A DNA stretch of 64,000 bases, taken from contig NZ_FOWZ01000002.1 of NCBI RefSeq assembly GCF_900115585.1, positions 558,001-622,000 of the forward strand, given 5' to 3'. Below the pieces are notes generated by a model. It did no database searches and was not told the DNA's origin. It was given only the letters and a program-made list of their open reading frames with translations. Origin of the DNA: Qipengyuania nanhaisediminis. Its GTDB lineage: Bacteria; Pseudomonadota; Alphaproteobacteria; Sphingomonadales; Sphingomonadaceae. Both the position numbers and the translations under genes were made by a program. Shown here one piece after another: positions 35,184 to 44,931 of the stretch. How positions within the stretch are numbered: position 1 is the stretch's first letter; each line of letters starts with the position of its first letter.

Positions 35184-35780
35184 TCAGGCCTGGCTGTGCG
35201 ACCTTTCCGCCCATAGCAGGGTCAGTGCCAGCAAGGCTGTTGCCGCAGTGCCTGCCCCGCCTGCCGGGAAAGTCCACGCCTTCGCATCCACCAGCGCGAG
35301 AAGGTTGAGGCCTATCGCCCCAAACCCCGCGATTGCCGCCAGTACGCCAAGGCCCTTGCCCCATCCCGATCCGCTGCGCGCGAGGCTTGCCCCTACGCCC
35401 AATGCCGCCGCACCGATAATGAGCTTGGCGAGGAAATAGAGGAAGAACGCGCCTGCCAGGATGGCCGCAAACAATTGCGGTTCGCTCTCGTTGGCTTCCA
35501 TTGCCGGTGCGAACATGGACAGGCCCATGCCCACTTGCAGCAGGTTGAGAATGCCCGAAACACCGATGGCGGCCCACAACACCGATTGCTCTGGTCTGCG
35601 CACCCCCAGCGAAAGCGCGAGGATTGAGACTGCGGCAAAGGCGAAAAGCTCGGTGAACCACGTGAGCGGCCGCAGCATCTCGTTCTCGGATCCCGACACG
35701 ACGGTGATGTAGAATATCTGGCTCGCCACGGTGAGCAGAAGCGCTGCGCCGACAGCGCCTACCAGTGATGGTGTTTTCAT
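35184..35780 (-). CDS. Multi-pass membrane protein of unknown function
   Basis: 198 residues from ATG 35780 with about six hydrophobic segments (LVGAVGAALLLTVASQIFYITVV, LFAFAAVSILALSLGV, SVLWAAIGVSGILNLLQVGM, AAILAGAFFLYFLAKLIIGAAALGVG and further). It may belong to the broad DUF4386-like group, but I cannot confirm that. The upstream neighbour on the same strand is tRNA-Leu. Confidence 0.7.
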   Translation of the reverse strand: MKTPSLVGAVGAALLLTVASQIFYITVVSGSENEMLRPLTWFTELFAFAAVSILALSLGVRRPEQSVLWAAIGVSGILNLLQVGMGLSMFAPAMEANESEPQLFAAILAGAFFLYFLAKLIIGAAALGVGASLARSGSGWGKGLGVLAAIAGFGAIGLNLLALVDAKAWTFPAGGAGTAATALLALTLLWAERSHSQA

Positions 35781-35863
35781 GATCGGTCCCTTCGCCGCCC
35801 CTTGAGGGCTTTCATGCACCACCGTTCGTGCCGGCAGGCAAGAAAGTTACAGCAAAGAGAGAG

Positions 35864-35948
35864 TGGTACCCCCGGCCGGACTCGAACCGGCACTTCGTAA
35901 GAAACTCGATTTTGAGTCGAGCGCGTCTACCAATTCCGCCACGGAGGC
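35864..35948 (-). tRNA. tRNA-Leu(CAA)
   Basis: A complete cloverleaf can be read on the minus strand. Acceptor GCCTCCG pairs with CGGGGGT (one G-T at the first pair); the anticodon stem CTCGA/TCGAG holds the loop CTCAAAA, so the anticodon is CAA; there is a variable arm; the T arm is GTTCGAGTC. CCA is encoded (35864-35866). Confidence 0.95.
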
Positions 35949-36007
35949 CCATGATGGACGGCGGGGATTAGCCCCGCTCGCCCATGCCATCAAGCGCTGT
36001 TTTCGCT

Positions 36008-36826
36008 CTATTTGAGCGCGCCTGCCAGCATCTTGTGCAATTTGGAGTGCAGCACGTCGTTCGCGGCGAGCACCTGCTTCGAATGGATCGGCTGCGAACG
36101 GCCGCGGAAGTCGGAGACGAAGCCGCCCGCTTCGCGCACGATCAGGCAACCGGCTGCAGTGTCCCAATCGTTGAGGCCGCTTTCCCAGAAGCCGTCGAAC
36201 CGGCCTGCGGCAAGCCATGCAAGGTCGAGCGAGGCAGCGCCGAAGCGGCGGATGCCTGCGACATTGGGGCCGATCGCACCGAAAATGCGCGACCATTCGG
36301 AGAAGTCGCCATGGCCCTGGAAGGGAATGCCGGTGGCGATCAGGGCTTCCGACGGGCTGCGGCGCGAAGAAACGCGCAGGCGGCCGTCGTGCAGCCATGC
36401 ACCGCGGCTCTTTTCCGCCCAGAAGGTTTCGTCGGTGACGGGGTTGTAGACGACGGCAGCGGTCACATCGCCCCAGTCGTCGCTGCCCAGCTTGCGTTCC
36501 TGCACCGCGATGCTGATCGCGAAATGCGGAATGCCGTGAAGGAAGTTGCTGGTGCCGTCGAGCGGATCAACGATCCAGCGCGGCATGCCGTCTGCACCTT
36601 CGATGGTGCCGGCTTCTTCCATTTCGAAGCCCCAGTCGGGACGCGCCTGGAGCAGTTCGTCGTAGATCGTACGCTCGGCGCGCATGTCGGCCTTCGACAC
36701 GAAGTCGGCGGGGCCCTTGCGGCTTACCTGGAGGTGTTCGATCTCGCCGAAATCGCGGCGCAGGCGGCCACCCGCCTTGCGCGCGGCTTTCTCCATCACG
36801 CGGATCAGTCCGGAAATTGCGGCCAT
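36008..36826 (-). CDS. suhB: Inositol monophosphatase family protein (SuhB)
   Basis: 272-residue Mg-dependent phosphatase. Metal-binding motifs: EMEEAG near residue 68, IVDPLDGTSNFLHGIPHF near residue 84, and the C-terminal WDTAAGCLIVREAGG. It hydrolyses inositol-1-phosphate or similar sugar phosphates; in enterobacteria SuhB also acts in rRNA transcription. Third gene of efp - unknown 117-aa gene - suhB, with 9- and 3-base gaps. Confidence 0.93.
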   Translation of the reverse strand: MAAISGLIRVMEKAARKAGGRLRRDFGEIEHLQVSRKGPADFVSKADMRAERTIYDELLQARPDWGFEMEEAGTIEGADGMPRWIVDPLDGTSNFLHGIPHFAISIAVQERKLGSDDWGDVTAAVVYNPVTDETFWAEKSRGAWLHDGRLRVSSRRSPSEALIATGIPFQGHGDFSEWSRIFGAIGPNVAGIRRFGAASLDLAWLAAGRFDGFWESGLNDWDTAAGCLIVREAGGFVSDFRGRSQPIHSKQVLAANDVLHSKLHKMLAGALK

Positions 36827-36835
36827 GGGTATCTC

Positions 36836-37189
36836 TTACTCGGTGAGCACGCGGATCGAACGGGCTTGCAGGTGGATGTCTCCCCACTCGCAGGCCATGT
36901 CGAATTTGGTGCCTTCAATGTTGAATTTGTCGATTGCGAAGCGGCGTTGCTTGGCCTCGCTACCGGTTTCGCGGCGGTCGAGGCTAAGCTTGGAAATGCC
37001 CGCGAATTTGAGCATTCCGGGGTGGAAGCAGCATTCCTCGCCCTCACCCGGCGCCTCGTATTCGGGGTGCTCGGGCTCGAGGCAGAAATCCATCTCCAGC
37101 GTCAGTTCGTCATCGTTGATGATGACTGCACGCAGGGTGCTCCTGGCGATATCGACATTGTCGAACCGGCTGGCGATGGACTTGCCCAC
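36836..37189 (-). CDS. Conserved-looking 117-residue protein between efp and suhB
   Basis: 117 residues from GTG 37189, 3 bases after efp, so translation is probably coupled. It reads as a beta-rich small cytoplasmic domain (STLRAVIINDDELTLEMDFCLEPEHPEYE, LSLDRRETGSEAKQRRFAIDKFNIEGTKFDMACEWGDIHLQ), with four Cys. No signal or membrane segment. I recognise no family; the fixed position between two housekeeping genes argues it is real. Confidence 0.75.
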   Translation of the reverse strand: MGKSIASRFDNVDIARSTLRAVIINDDELTLEMDFCLEPEHPEYEAPGEGEECCFHPGMLKFAGISKLSLDRRETGSEAKQRRFAIDKFNIEGTKFDMACEWGDIHLQARSIRVLTE

Positions 37190-37192
37190 GGA

Positions 37193-37756
37193 TCAGGACG
37201 CCTTGCCGACGTAGCTCTGTTCGTAGACGTCGACGATGATGCGCGTGCCGCTTTCGATGTGCGGCGGGACCATGATGCGAACGCCATTGTCGAGCACGGC
37301 GGGCTTGTAGCTGGACGAAGCGGTCTGGCCCTTCACCACGGCATCGGCCTCGACGATTTCGGCTTCGATCTGTGCGGGCAGTTCGACCGAGATCGGCTTT
37401 TCTTCCCACAGCTCCAGCTTCACCTGCATGCCGTCCTGAAGGAACGGGCGGGCATCGCCCAGGAGGTCGCTCGGCAGGTTGATCTGCTCGTAGGTGTTCT
37501 GGTCCATGAAGACGAGCATGTCGCCGTCTTCATAGAGGAACTGGTATTCCTGCGTATCGAGGCGCACCTTCTCGACCGTGTCGGCGCTGCGGAAGCGGAC
37601 GTTGGTCTTGCGGCCATCCTGCAGGTTCTTCATCTCGACCTGCATGTAGGCGCCGCCCTTGCCGGGCTGGGTGTGCTGGATCTTGGCGACCTTCCAGATG
37701 CCGCCTTCGTATTCGATGATGTTGCCCGGACGGATGTCCACGCCGCTGATCTTCAT
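37193..37756 (-). CDS. efp: Translation elongation factor P
   Basis: Relieves ribosome stalling at polyproline. 187 residues from ATG 37756, the normal EF-P length. KOW-like domain I has the tip loop [16 protein letters not shown] with the modifiable Lys near residue 33, followed by two OB domains ([40 protein letters not shown]). First gene of the efp-suhB unit. Confidence 0.97.
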   Translation of the reverse strand: MKISGVDIRPGNIIEYEGGIWKVAKIQHTQPGKGGAYMQVEMKNLQDGRKTNVRFRSADTVEKVRLDTQEYQFLYEDGDMLVFMDQNTYEQINLPSDLLGDARPFLQDGMQVKLELWEEKPISVELPAQIEAEIVEADAVVKGQTASSSYKPAVLDNGVRIMVPPHIESGTRIIVDVYEQSYVGKAS

Positions 37757-37918
37757 GAGGAACCTGCCTTCGATGTGAAAGAGCGCCGCCCCTTGGATGA
37801 CACGCGGATTCGTGCGGGGCGGTCGTGCGCCGCGCGCCTTACCCGAGCCGGGGCCAAGGGGCAAGGCAATGGAAAATTCAGCTTGTCCGCCCTATATGGG
37901 TTGGCGGAGGAATTGGTC

Positions 37919-38290
37919 ATGATACGCCGCATCGCTATCGGCATCGCTACTGCTTCGCTTTGCACGCTCGTCCCCGCCACGGGACAGGCGCAGGGCCGCC
38001 TGGGCCTGCTCGAACAGGGCGAATATGTCTGCGCCCTGCCCGGAAGCGCGACCGGGCCTGCCTGGCAGGAGATGGAAGCGCATAATTTCGCGATAACCGG
38101 GGCCTCCAGCTATCGCACCGACAAGGGCGTCGGCACCTACCTGCTCGAAGGCAAGCGCGTCACCTTTACCCGCGGCCCGATGAAGGGGCATCGCATGATG
38201 CTGCTTTCATCCGGCCTGCTGCAGGAACTGGAACGCGACGGAAAGCTGGGCCGCCTGCGCTGTCACCGCTCCGGCCCGCTCGTAGACTGA
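37919..38290 (+). CDS. Small exported protein of unknown function
   Basis: 123 residues from ATG 37919 with a ribosome site GGAGGAATT. A signal peptide spans residues 1-24 (cleaved after GQAQ). The mature part is compact and beta-rich, with two Cys (EYVCALPG, LRCHRSG) that may pair, and ends GPLVD. Unlike the large frame that overlaps suhB and efp, this short one has its own start signal. Not recognised. Confidence 0.7.
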   Translation: MIRRIAIGIATASLCTLVPATGQAQGRLGLLEQGEYVCALPGSATGPAWQEMEAHNFAITGASSYRTDKGVGTYLLEGKRVTFTRGPMKGHRMMLLSSGLLQELERDGKLGRLRCHRSGPLVD

Positions 38291-38291
38291 C

Positions 38292-38966
38292 CTACTGCTG
38301 TCCGGTGAGCAGCGGATAGGGGTTCACCGCGTTGGCGGGCTCCCACCACTCCGCATCGGCTGTCGTCTGCAATACCGCGAAATGCAGATGCGGCGCCTCT
38401 TCCGAGGCATTGCCGCTGGAGCCGACCGTGCCGAGCCGCTGACCGCGGCGCACGCGCTGGCCCTCTTTCAGCCCTTCCGCATATTCATCGAGATGGGCGT
38501 AGTAATGGATCGTCTCGCCATCGTTCGAGCGTACGTAGATCGTATTTCCGCCCGCATCCGAGCGGAACAGCTTTTCCACCGTACCGGGGGCTGCCGCCAC
38601 GACACTGGTCCCTGTCGGGGCCATGATGTCGATCGCTTCGTGCAGGCGCACGCCTTCCCCGCGCGAATCGCTGAAGGTATCGGTCAGGTCGGATATGCGG
38701 ATGTTCTTGACCGGGATCAGCAGCCTGTTGCTGGCATTCTGCGCCGGTGATGTCGGCATTGCCGTATCGAGGCCGGCGGCTTCTTCCGCAGTTTCATCGC
38801 CGGTGGGAGTGGCCTCCGGGCTCGGCGCGACTTCGGCAGGGCGGGTGTTCTTGCGCTGGCTTTCGCTGGTCGCGTTTTCGATCAGGCTCCCCCCCGCCAC
38901 GATCCAGACGATGCTGGTAATCGTGGCGGTGACGACGATGGTGAGAATGCGGTCGACGATATTCAT
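38292..38966 (-). CDS. M23 family peptidoglycan endopeptidase, membrane-anchored
   Basis: 224 residues. A single N-terminal transmembrane helix (ILTIVVTATITSIVWIVAGG), then a Pro/Glu/Thr-rich linker and an M23 (LytM) domain from about residue 85. Zinc ligands are the His and Asp of HEAIDIMAPTG and the HxH of APHLHFAV. It cleaves peptide cross-bridges in the periplasm. The next upstream gene on the strand is the L,D-transpeptidase, 17 bases away, so two wall enzymes are paired. Confidence 0.9.
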   Translation of the reverse strand: MNIVDRILTIVVTATITSIVWIVAGGSLIENATSESQRKNTRPAEVAPSPEATPTGDETAEEAAGLDTAMPTSPAQNASNRLLIPVKNIRISDLTDTFSDSRGEGVRLHEAIDIMAPTGTSVVAAAPGTVEKLFRSDAGGNTIYVRSNDGETIHYYAHLDEYAEGLKEGQRVRRGQRLGTVGSSGNASEEAPHLHFAVLQTTADAEWWEPANAVNPYPLLTGQQ

Positions 38967-38983
38967 GTCCCCTCCCTAGCCGA

Positions 38984-40195
38984 TCAGGCTTCGAATATCA
39001 CCTGTGTCGACGGCGACACCATTCGCGCAAGCCGAGCAGCGTCCCAATTGGTCAGGCGAACACAGCCGCTGCTCTGCGCGCGGCCGATGGTTTCCGGCTC
39101 CGGCGTGCCGTGGATGCCATAGTGTTCCTTCGACAGGTCGATCCACACGACACCCACCGGGCCATTGGGACCGGGGGGAAGCTGGAAGGTTTCGCCCTCA
39201 CCTTCGCCAAGCACCTCGGGATCGTAGGAATATGGCGGGTTATAGGCTTCACCCAGGATATCCCATTCGCCGATCGGCAGAGGGAACTGGCTGGAGCCGG
39301 AGCTGACGGTGAACATGGCGACCAGCTTGTCGCCCTGGTACGCCTTGAGCGTATCTTCGGACTTGCTCACGACAATGCGATCGACCTCGGGCTGGTCGCT
39401 ACCGACGCCGAGCGCGGCCAGCGTCTGCTGCCAGCCCTTGTCGGTGATCGCACCCGGCTCGATCGCGTCGCCGCCGATATTCGGAACGCGGATTTGCTGG
39501 CCTGCGCGGAAATAGCCATCGCCGGGACGCTTGGTCGGGGGCGCATCGGCCTCTGCATCATTCGTGTTCGACTGGTCCGTATCCGAAGCACCCGCAGGAC
39601 GACCGTTGGGGTTAAGCTGGCGCAGCACCTCGACCGTGGTGTGGAAACGCTCGGCCAGCTTCTCGTCGAGCGAGGTGTAACCGAGGTTTTCCATCTCGGC
39701 CTTCTTGGCCGTGTCTTCGGGAATTTCCTTGAATTCGATATCGCCCCAGCTGGCCGGGATCGTCACGACACGCGTAGCGGGAATGCGGTCCCATTCGGCA
39801 AGGGCGCTCTTGGTCTTTTCGTCGAGCTTGCCGGTCACTTCGAGGTCGTTCGCTTCCTGGAAGCCGGTCAGAGCGTTCTCGGTGCTCATGCCCATCTTGC
39901 CGTCGATCACGCCGGGACCGAAACCGATCCGGTCGAGCACGACCTGTGCCTGCATTACGGGACGATCTTCGGGATCTTCGATCTGCGCGTCGGAATTGCC
40001 TGACGTGTCGCTCGCATCGTCGTTCGATGCCATGCTGTCGGCGTAATTGTCGTCGCTATAGGTCTCGTAGCCCTGGTCGGGCGCGGACCGGGTCTCTGCC
40101 GAAGCGGTGTTCGTATCGGTGTCGTCCTCCGCACCATCCATGCCGCAGGCGGCAAGAGCGAGGGACGAGGCGGCGATAAACAGGAATTGGCGCAT
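38984..40195 (-). CDS. L,D-transpeptidase lipoprotein with peptidoglycan-binding domain
   Basis: 403 residues from ATG 40195. The signal sequence ends in a lipobox LAAC (Cys near residue 17), followed by an acidic Ser/Asp/Asn linker. A peptidoglycan-binding domain (VVLDRIGFGPGVIDGKMGMSTENAL) precedes a C-terminal YkuD domain. The catalytic site is HGTPEPETIGRAQSSGCVRL, with the nucleophilic Cys in SGCVRL. It makes 3-3 cross-links or attaches proteins to the wall. Confidence 0.92.
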   Translation of the reverse strand: MRQFLFIAASSLALAACGMDGAEDDTDTNTASAETRSAPDQGYETYSDDNYADSMASNDDASDTSGNSDAQIEDPEDRPVMQAQVVLDRIGFGPGVIDGKMGMSTENALTGFQEANDLEVTGKLDEKTKSALAEWDRIPATRVVTIPASWGDIEFKEIPEDTAKKAEMENLGYTSLDEKLAERFHTTVEVLRQLNPNGRPAGASDTDQSNTNDAEADAPPTKRPGDGYFRAGQQIRVPNIGGDAIEPGAITDKGWQQTLAALGVGSDQPEVDRIVVSKSEDTLKAYQGDKLVAMFTVSSGSSQFPLPIGEWDILGEAYNPPYSYDPEVLGEGEGETFQLPPGPNGPVGVVWIDLSKEHYGIHGTPEPETIGRAQSSGCVRLTNWDAARLARMVSPSTQVIFEA

Positions 40196-40245
40196 GAGTG
40201 CTCCCCAAAAACGGGGCGCAGACCGCCCCTTTCGGAAGTTACAAC

Positions 40246-40875
40246 TCACGCAGCGGCGATTTGCTCCGCAAAGGCTTGAACTGCCTCGACTTCATCGCCC
40301 GACCAGACCGCGCCCGACACGGCCAGGAAGTCTGCGCCGGCCTCGATCAGGGGCTTGCAATTGGCAGGCGTGATGCCGCCGATCGCGACCGAGGGGATTT
40401 CGACCATCTCGTGCCACCATTCGAGCAGGTCCGTGCCCGCCGTGTGCTCGGTTTCCTTGGTCGTGCTGGGGAAGAAGGCTCCGAATGCGACGTAGTCTGC
40501 ACCGGCTTCGCCCGCTTCCAAGGCAAGGTGGCGAGAGCCATGGCAGGTCACGCCGATCTGCGCGTCGCGGCCCAATTCTTCGCGCGCCTCGCGCGGGTCG
40601 CCATCGCCCTGCCCCAAATGGACGCCATCGACGCGGAGCCGCTTGGCGAGCGCTATGTCGTCATTGACGATGAACGCGACTTCACGCGCCGCGCAGATTT
40701 CCTGCAGCGGCTCTGCCAATGCGGCGGCATCGTGCTGGTCCAGTCCCTTCACGCGGAACTGGAACGCGGTCACGACGCCCTTGCCGGCATCGAGCGCCCG
40801 TTCGAGACGCTGGGGAAAATCCCCGCCCGTTTCGAGCGGGGAGATCAGGTAAAGCTGGCACGGTGTTTCGGTCAT
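40246..40875 (-). CDS. thiE: Thiamine-phosphate synthase ThiE
   Basis: 209 residues from ATG 40875. TIM-barrel enzyme joining the HMP and thiazole moieties of thiamine. Phosphate-binding and active-site motifs: FIVNDDIALAKRLRVDGVHLGQGD, YVAFGAFFPSTTKE, SVAIGGITPANCKPLIEAGADFLAVSGAVW. It sits between the class I aldolase and the wall gene on the same strand; no other thi gene is close. Confidence 0.93.
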   Translation of the reverse strand: MTETPCQLYLISPLETGGDFPQRLERALDAGKGVVTAFQFRVKGLDQHDAAALAEPLQEICAAREVAFIVNDDIALAKRLRVDGVHLGQGDGDPREAREELGRDAQIGVTCHGSRHLALEAGEAGADYVAFGAFFPSTTKETEHTAGTDLLEWWHEMVEIPSVAIGGITPANCKPLIEAGADFLAVSGAVWSGDEVEAVQAFAEQIAAA

Positions 40876-40928
40876 CCAACGCGCTCTATCGCCGCATGAC
40901 CGATAGGCCAAGCAGATCGTCTATCGGA

Positions 40929-41822
40929 TCAGGCGCCGGTGCTGGCGCAGGCGATCTCGTCTATCGCATTGCCCAGCGCCTGGTCGAACTGCTGGTCGTC
41001 CATCTTGGCCTGAAGCACTTCGAGAAGCGCGCGGCTGAAACTGGCGATCATGCCGTCGTTCTTCGCCAGTTCACGGCAGGCGTCCTCGCGGCTGTAACCG
41101 CCCGACAGTGCCACCACGCGCAGCACCTTGGGATGGTCGATCAGCGGCTTGTAGAGGTTCGGCTCGCTCGGGATGGTGAGCTTGAGCATGACCTGCTTGC
41201 CTTCCGGAACGCGCTCCAGCTGGTCGAGCATGTTGGACAGCAGCAGGGCTTCGGCCTGCGGACGGCTGACGCTGTCGAGGCTGACTTCCGGCTCGAGGAT
41301 CGGAACGAGACCGAAGGACAGGATTTCGAGGCCGTAATCCATCTGCTGCGCGACGTTGGCAGCGACGCCTTCGCGGTTCGCTTCGTGGATGACCGAACGC
41401 ATTTTCGTGCCGAAGACGCCCAGTTCCTTGGCGCGCTTGCACATCGCTTCGAGTTCGGGGATCGGCTTCATCAGCTGCGCGCCGTTCTCGACGTCGTGCA
41501 TGCCCTTGTCGACCTTGAGGAAAGGGACCACGCCGCGGCGGCTCAAAAGTTCGGGAATGGGCGAACCTTCGGCGTTGCAGCCTTCCATGGTCTTTTCGAA
41601 CAGGATCGCACCGATCACCTTGCCATTCGAGAAGGACGGGGAATCGACGATCCGGCAGCGCATTTCGTGGATCTTGGCGAACATCTCGTCATCGCCGTCC
41701 CACTCGCCGTCTTCCACGCCATAGGCCCGGAGCGCCTTGGGAGTGGAACCGCCCGACTGGTCGAGAGCCGCGATAAAGCCCTGTCCGTCGCGCATTTTCG
41801 CCGTCATTTCCTCGAAATTCAT
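40929..41822 (-). CDS. Class I fructose-bisphosphate aldolase
   Basis: 297 residues from ATG 41822. Schiff-base type aldolase cleaving fructose 1,6-bisphosphate. Motifs: ALDQSGGSTPKALRAYG near the N-terminus, VPFLKVDKGM, PILEPEVSLDS, and the Lys-bearing MLKLTIPSEPN. Same strand as, but 875 bases from, pgk; the flavodoxin gene on the other strand lies between them. A 120-base gap divides it from that gene. Confidence 0.93.
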   Translation of the reverse strand: MNFEEMTAKMRDGQGFIAALDQSGGSTPKALRAYGVEDGEWDGDDEMFAKIHEMRCRIVDSPSFSNGKVIGAILFEKTMEGCNAEGSPIPELLSRRGVVPFLKVDKGMHDVENGAQLMKPIPELEAMCKRAKELGVFGTKMRSVIHEANREGVAANVAQQMDYGLEILSFGLVPILEPEVSLDSVSRPQAEALLLSNMLDQLERVPEGKQVMLKLTIPSEPNLYKPLIDHPKVLRVVALSGGYSREDACRELAKNDGMIASFSRALLEVLQAKMDDQQFDQALGNAIDEIACASTGA

Positions 41823-41942
41823 GTCCGTCCTCGCTGGTGCATGCATAGGTATGCGCGGCCCATACAAAGGGCTTCGCCCTGCCGCAACGCCCTGCCGGTA
41901 ACTTTACCCGCCCTCGTTCGTAATAGTGGCAAAGGAGAGACA

Positions 41943-42701
41943 ATGCTGGACGATACGCAAGAGCGCCTGTGCGCCGAGAACAAGACGGACTTTTCCGATC
42001 TCAAGGCGCTGACGATCAACTGTACGCTGAAGCGATCGCCCGACGGCTCGCACACGGAGAAGCTGCTTGGCGTGGTCGAGACGATCCTGGTGCGAAACGA
42101 CGTCTCGCTCGAGCAGGTAAGACTGGTCGATCATGACATCGCGCCGGGCGTCTATCCCGACATGACGGAGCATGGCGCACCGAATGACGACTGGCCGGCA
42201 ATCTGGGAGAAGGTCGAGGCCGCCGATATTCTGGTGATCGGCACGCCGATCTGGCTGGGCGAGAAATCATCCGTCTGCCAGCGCCTCATCGAAAGGCTTT
42301 ATGCCCACTCCGGCCAGCGCAACGATCGGGGTCAGTATATCTTCTACGGCAAGGTCGGGGGCTGCATCGTCACCGGCAATGAAGACGGGATCAAGCACGT
42401 CGGCATGGGCGTGCTCTATTCATTGCAGCACGTCGGCTACACTATCCCGCCGCAAGCCGATGCGGGCTGGATCGGCGAGGCAGGGCCCGGTCCGAGCTAT
42501 GGCGACGCGAAGGAAGACGGATCGGGCTATGTCGGTTTCGACAACGACTTCACCAAGCGCAACACGACCTTCATGACCTGGAACCTGATGCACATGGCGC
42601 GCATGCTGAAGGACGCAGGCGGCGTCCCCTGCCACGGCAATTCGGTCGATCTGTGGAACGAGGGCCGCCGCTTCGACGCGCCAAACCCCGAATACCGCTA
42701 G
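41943..42701 (+). CDS. Flavodoxin-like NAD(P)H:quinone/FMN reductase family protein
   Basis: 252 residues from ATG 41943, with AGGAGA 5 bases before it. The flavodoxin-like fold is visible as [21 protein letters not shown] (phosphate loop) and [27 protein letters not shown]. It probably binds FMN and reduces quinone or similar compounds. It converges with pgk, the stops sharing CTAG. A long upstream frame overlaps thiE and aldolase and is not coding. Confidence 0.88.
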   Translation: MLDDTQERLCAENKTDFSDLKALTINCTLKRSPDGSHTEKLLGVVETILVRNDVSLEQVRLVDHDIAPGVYPDMTEHGAPNDDWPAIWEKVEAADILVIGTPIWLGEKSSVCQRLIERLYAHSGQRNDRGQYIFYGKVGGCIVTGNEDGIKHVGMGVLYSLQHVGYTIPPQADAGWIGEAGPGPSYGDAKEDGSGYVGFDNDFTKRNTTFMTWNLMHMARMLKDAGGVPCHGNSVDLWNEGRRFDAPNPEYR

Positions 42702-43900
42702 GCCGTCAGCGCAGCGACGCCGGGAAGGTCCTTGCCTTCCATCCATTCGAGGAAAGCGCCGCCTGCGGTCGAAACGAAGGTAAAATCGTCCTTCACCCCG
42801 GCATGGGCAAGCGCTGCGACGGTGTCGCCCCCGCCTGCGACCGAGGTGAGCGAACCGTCCTGCGTCAGTGCAGCAGCGGTGCGCGCGAGCGCAACGGTCG
42901 CTGCATCGAAAGGCTCAGTCTCGAAGGCCCCAAGCGGGCCGTTCCACACCAGCGTGCGGCAGGTCTTGAGCACATCGCCCAAGGCTTCGACCGCCTGCGG
43001 GCCGACATCGAGGATCATCTCGTCCGGGCCGACCTCGTGGACGTTGCAGGTCCGCAGCGATGCGGGGTTCGCCGCAAATTCCTTCGCCACCACGACATCG
43101 TAGGGCAGGTGCACGGTGCAACCGGCGTGATCGGCCGTGTCCATGATCTTGTTCGCGGTAGCCGTCAGATCATGTTCGCACAGCGACTTGCCGACATCCA
43201 CACCGCGCGCGGCGAGGAAAGTATTGGCCATGCCGCCGCCGATGATCAGGTGCTGGACGCGGCCGACCAGATTTTCGAGAACGTCGAGCTTGGTCGAGAC
43301 CTTGGCCCCGCCCACCACTGCTGCGACCGGCGTTTCCGGGTTGCCGAGCGCGGCGTCGAGGGCCTTGAGTTCGGCCTCCATCGCGCGTCCCGCATAGGCC
43401 GGAAGATGATGCGCCAGTCCCTCGGTCGAGGCATGGGCGCGGTGCGCGGCAGAAAAAGCGTCGTTGACGTAGAAGTCGCCGTGGGCGGCAATGCCCTTGG
43501 CAAATTCGGAATCGTTGGCTTCTTCGCCCGGCCAGAATCGGACATTGTCCAGCAGGCCGATATCGCCATTGCGCAAGATGCCGATCGACTGTTCGACCAC
43601 CGGGCCCATGACCTCGGGGATGAACATGATCTCCTTGCCCAGCACTTCTTCCACGTCGCCTTGCACGAAGCTGGTCGACATGGTCGAATGGCGCTGCCCC
43701 TTGGGACGGCCGTAATGAGCCAGCAGCAGGACCTTCGCGCCCTTCTCGGTCAGTTCGAGAATGGTCGGCTTGACCGCCTCGACGCGCGTCACGTCGGTAG
43801 CGGAGCCGTCCTTCATCGGCAGGTTGAGATCGACGCGCACGAGCGCGACCTTGCCTGCAATGTCGCCGAGGTCGTCGAGGGTCCTGAAGCTGGCCATCAT
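42698..43900 (-). CDS. pgk: Phosphoglycerate kinase
   Basis: 400 residues from ATG 43900. Substrate-binding motif [30 protein letters not shown], hinge [17 protein letters not shown], nucleotide site WNGPLGAFE, and [13 protein letters not shown]. Third gene of tkt-gap-pgk, 8 bases after gap. Central to glycolysis and gluconeogenesis. Confidence 0.97.
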   Translation of the reverse strand: MMASFRTLDDLGDIAGKVALVRVDLNLPMKDGSATDVTRVEAVKPTILELTEKGAKVLLLAHYGRPKGQRHSTMSTSFVQGDVEEVLGKEIMFIPEVMGPVVEQSIGILRNGDIGLLDNVRFWPGEEANDSEFAKGIAAHGDFYVNDAFSAAHRAHASTEGLAHHLPAYAGRAMEAELKALDAALGNPETPVAAVVGGAKVSTKLDVLENLVGRVQHLIIGGGMANTFLAARGVDVGKSLCEHDLTATANKIMDTADHAGCTVHLPYDVVVAKEFAANPASLRTCNVHEVGPDEMILDVGPQAVEALGDVLKTCRTLVWNGPLGAFETEPFDAATVALARTAAALTQDGSLTSVAGGGDTVAALAHAGVKDDFTFVSTAGGAFLEWMEGKDLPGVAALTA

Positions 43901-43908
43901 CGCGTTCC

Positions 43909-44916
43909 TTAGAGGAACTTCGCCATGACACCGGCGGTGTCGATCATGCGATTGGAGAAGCCCCACTCGTTGTCATACCACGAAACCACGCGGGCCAGCT
44001 TGCCTTCCATGACGCTGGTTTCGAGGCTGTCGATAGTCGAGCTTGCGGGATAGTGGTTGAAGTCGCTCGAGACGAGCGGCTGGTCGGTGTAGTCGAGAAC
44101 GCCTTTCATCGGACCTTCGGCAGCGGCCTTGAGGGCTGCGTTCAGTTCTTCCGCGCTGGTGTCGCGGCCCGGCGTGAAGACGAGGTCGACAAGGCTGACG
44201 TTCGGCGTCGGCACACGGACCGAGCTGCCGTCGAGCTTGCCGGCGAGTTCCGGCAGGACCAGGCCGACCGCGCGGGCAGCGCCGGTGGTGGTCGGGATCA
44301 TGTTCTGCGCACCGCCGCGGGCACGGCGCATGTCGCCATGCATCTGGTCGAGCATGCGCTGGTCATTGGTGTAGCTGTGGATCGTGGTCATGAAACCGCG
44401 CTCGATGCCGACGGTATCGTGCAGCACCTTGGCCATCGGCGAGAGACAGTTGGTGGTGCAGCTGGCGTTCGAGACGATCACGTCTTCGGCGGTCAGGACA
44501 TCGTGGTTCACGCCGTAGACAATGGTTGCCGAAACGCCCTTCGCCGGGGCCGAAATCAGGACACGCTTCGCGCCTGCGTCGAGGTGCGGACGGCAGGCTT
44601 CGTCGGACTGGAAGAAGCCGGTGCATTCGAGGACGATGTCGACGCCCTGTTCGCCATGCGGCAGCTTGCCGGGTTCGCGCTCGGAAGTAACGGCAATCGA
44701 CTTGCCGTTCACGATGATGGCATTGTCGCCGACTTCCACCGTGCCGGGGAAACGGCCGTGCGTGCTGTCGTACTGGAACAGCAGGGCATTCGACTTGGTG
44801 TCGGCCAGATCGTTGATCGACACGAGGTCGAGATCGTGATCGTCACGCTCCAGGATAGCGCGCGCCACCAGGCGACCGATGCGTCCGAAACCGTTGATTG
44901 CAACCTTGGTAGCCAT
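43909..44916 (-). CDS. gap: Glyceraldehyde-3-phosphate dehydrogenase, type I
   Basis: 335 residues. NAD-binding Rossmann start [17 protein letters not shown], catalytic Cys near residue 153 in [13 protein letters not shown], and the phosphate-binding helix motif [22 protein letters not shown]. It lies between tkt (15 bases upstream) and pgk (8 bases downstream) as one operon. Confidence 0.97.
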   Translation of the reverse strand: MATKVAINGFGRIGRLVARAILERDDHDLDLVSINDLADTKSNALLFQYDSTHGRFPGTVEVGDNAIIVNGKSIAVTSEREPGKLPHGEQGVDIVLECTGFFQSDEACRPHLDAGAKRVLISAPAKGVSATIVYGVNHDVLTAEDVIVSNASCTTNCLSPMAKVLHDTVGIERGFMTTIHSYTNDQRMLDQMHGDMRRARGGAQNMIPTTTGAARAVGLVLPELAGKLDGSSVRVPTPNVSLVDLVFTPGRDTSAEELNAALKAAAEGPMKGVLDYTDQPLVSSDFNHYPASSTIDSLETSVMEGKLARVVSWYDNEWGFSNRMIDTAGVMAKFL

Positions 44917-44931
44917 GCGAAAAGCTCCTGC

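Noticed and set aside
35984-37918. Long plus-strand frame running into the small secreted protein gene
   Set aside because: It is antisense to suhB, the 117-residue gene and efp. Only the part from ATG 37919 has a signal peptide and ribosome site.
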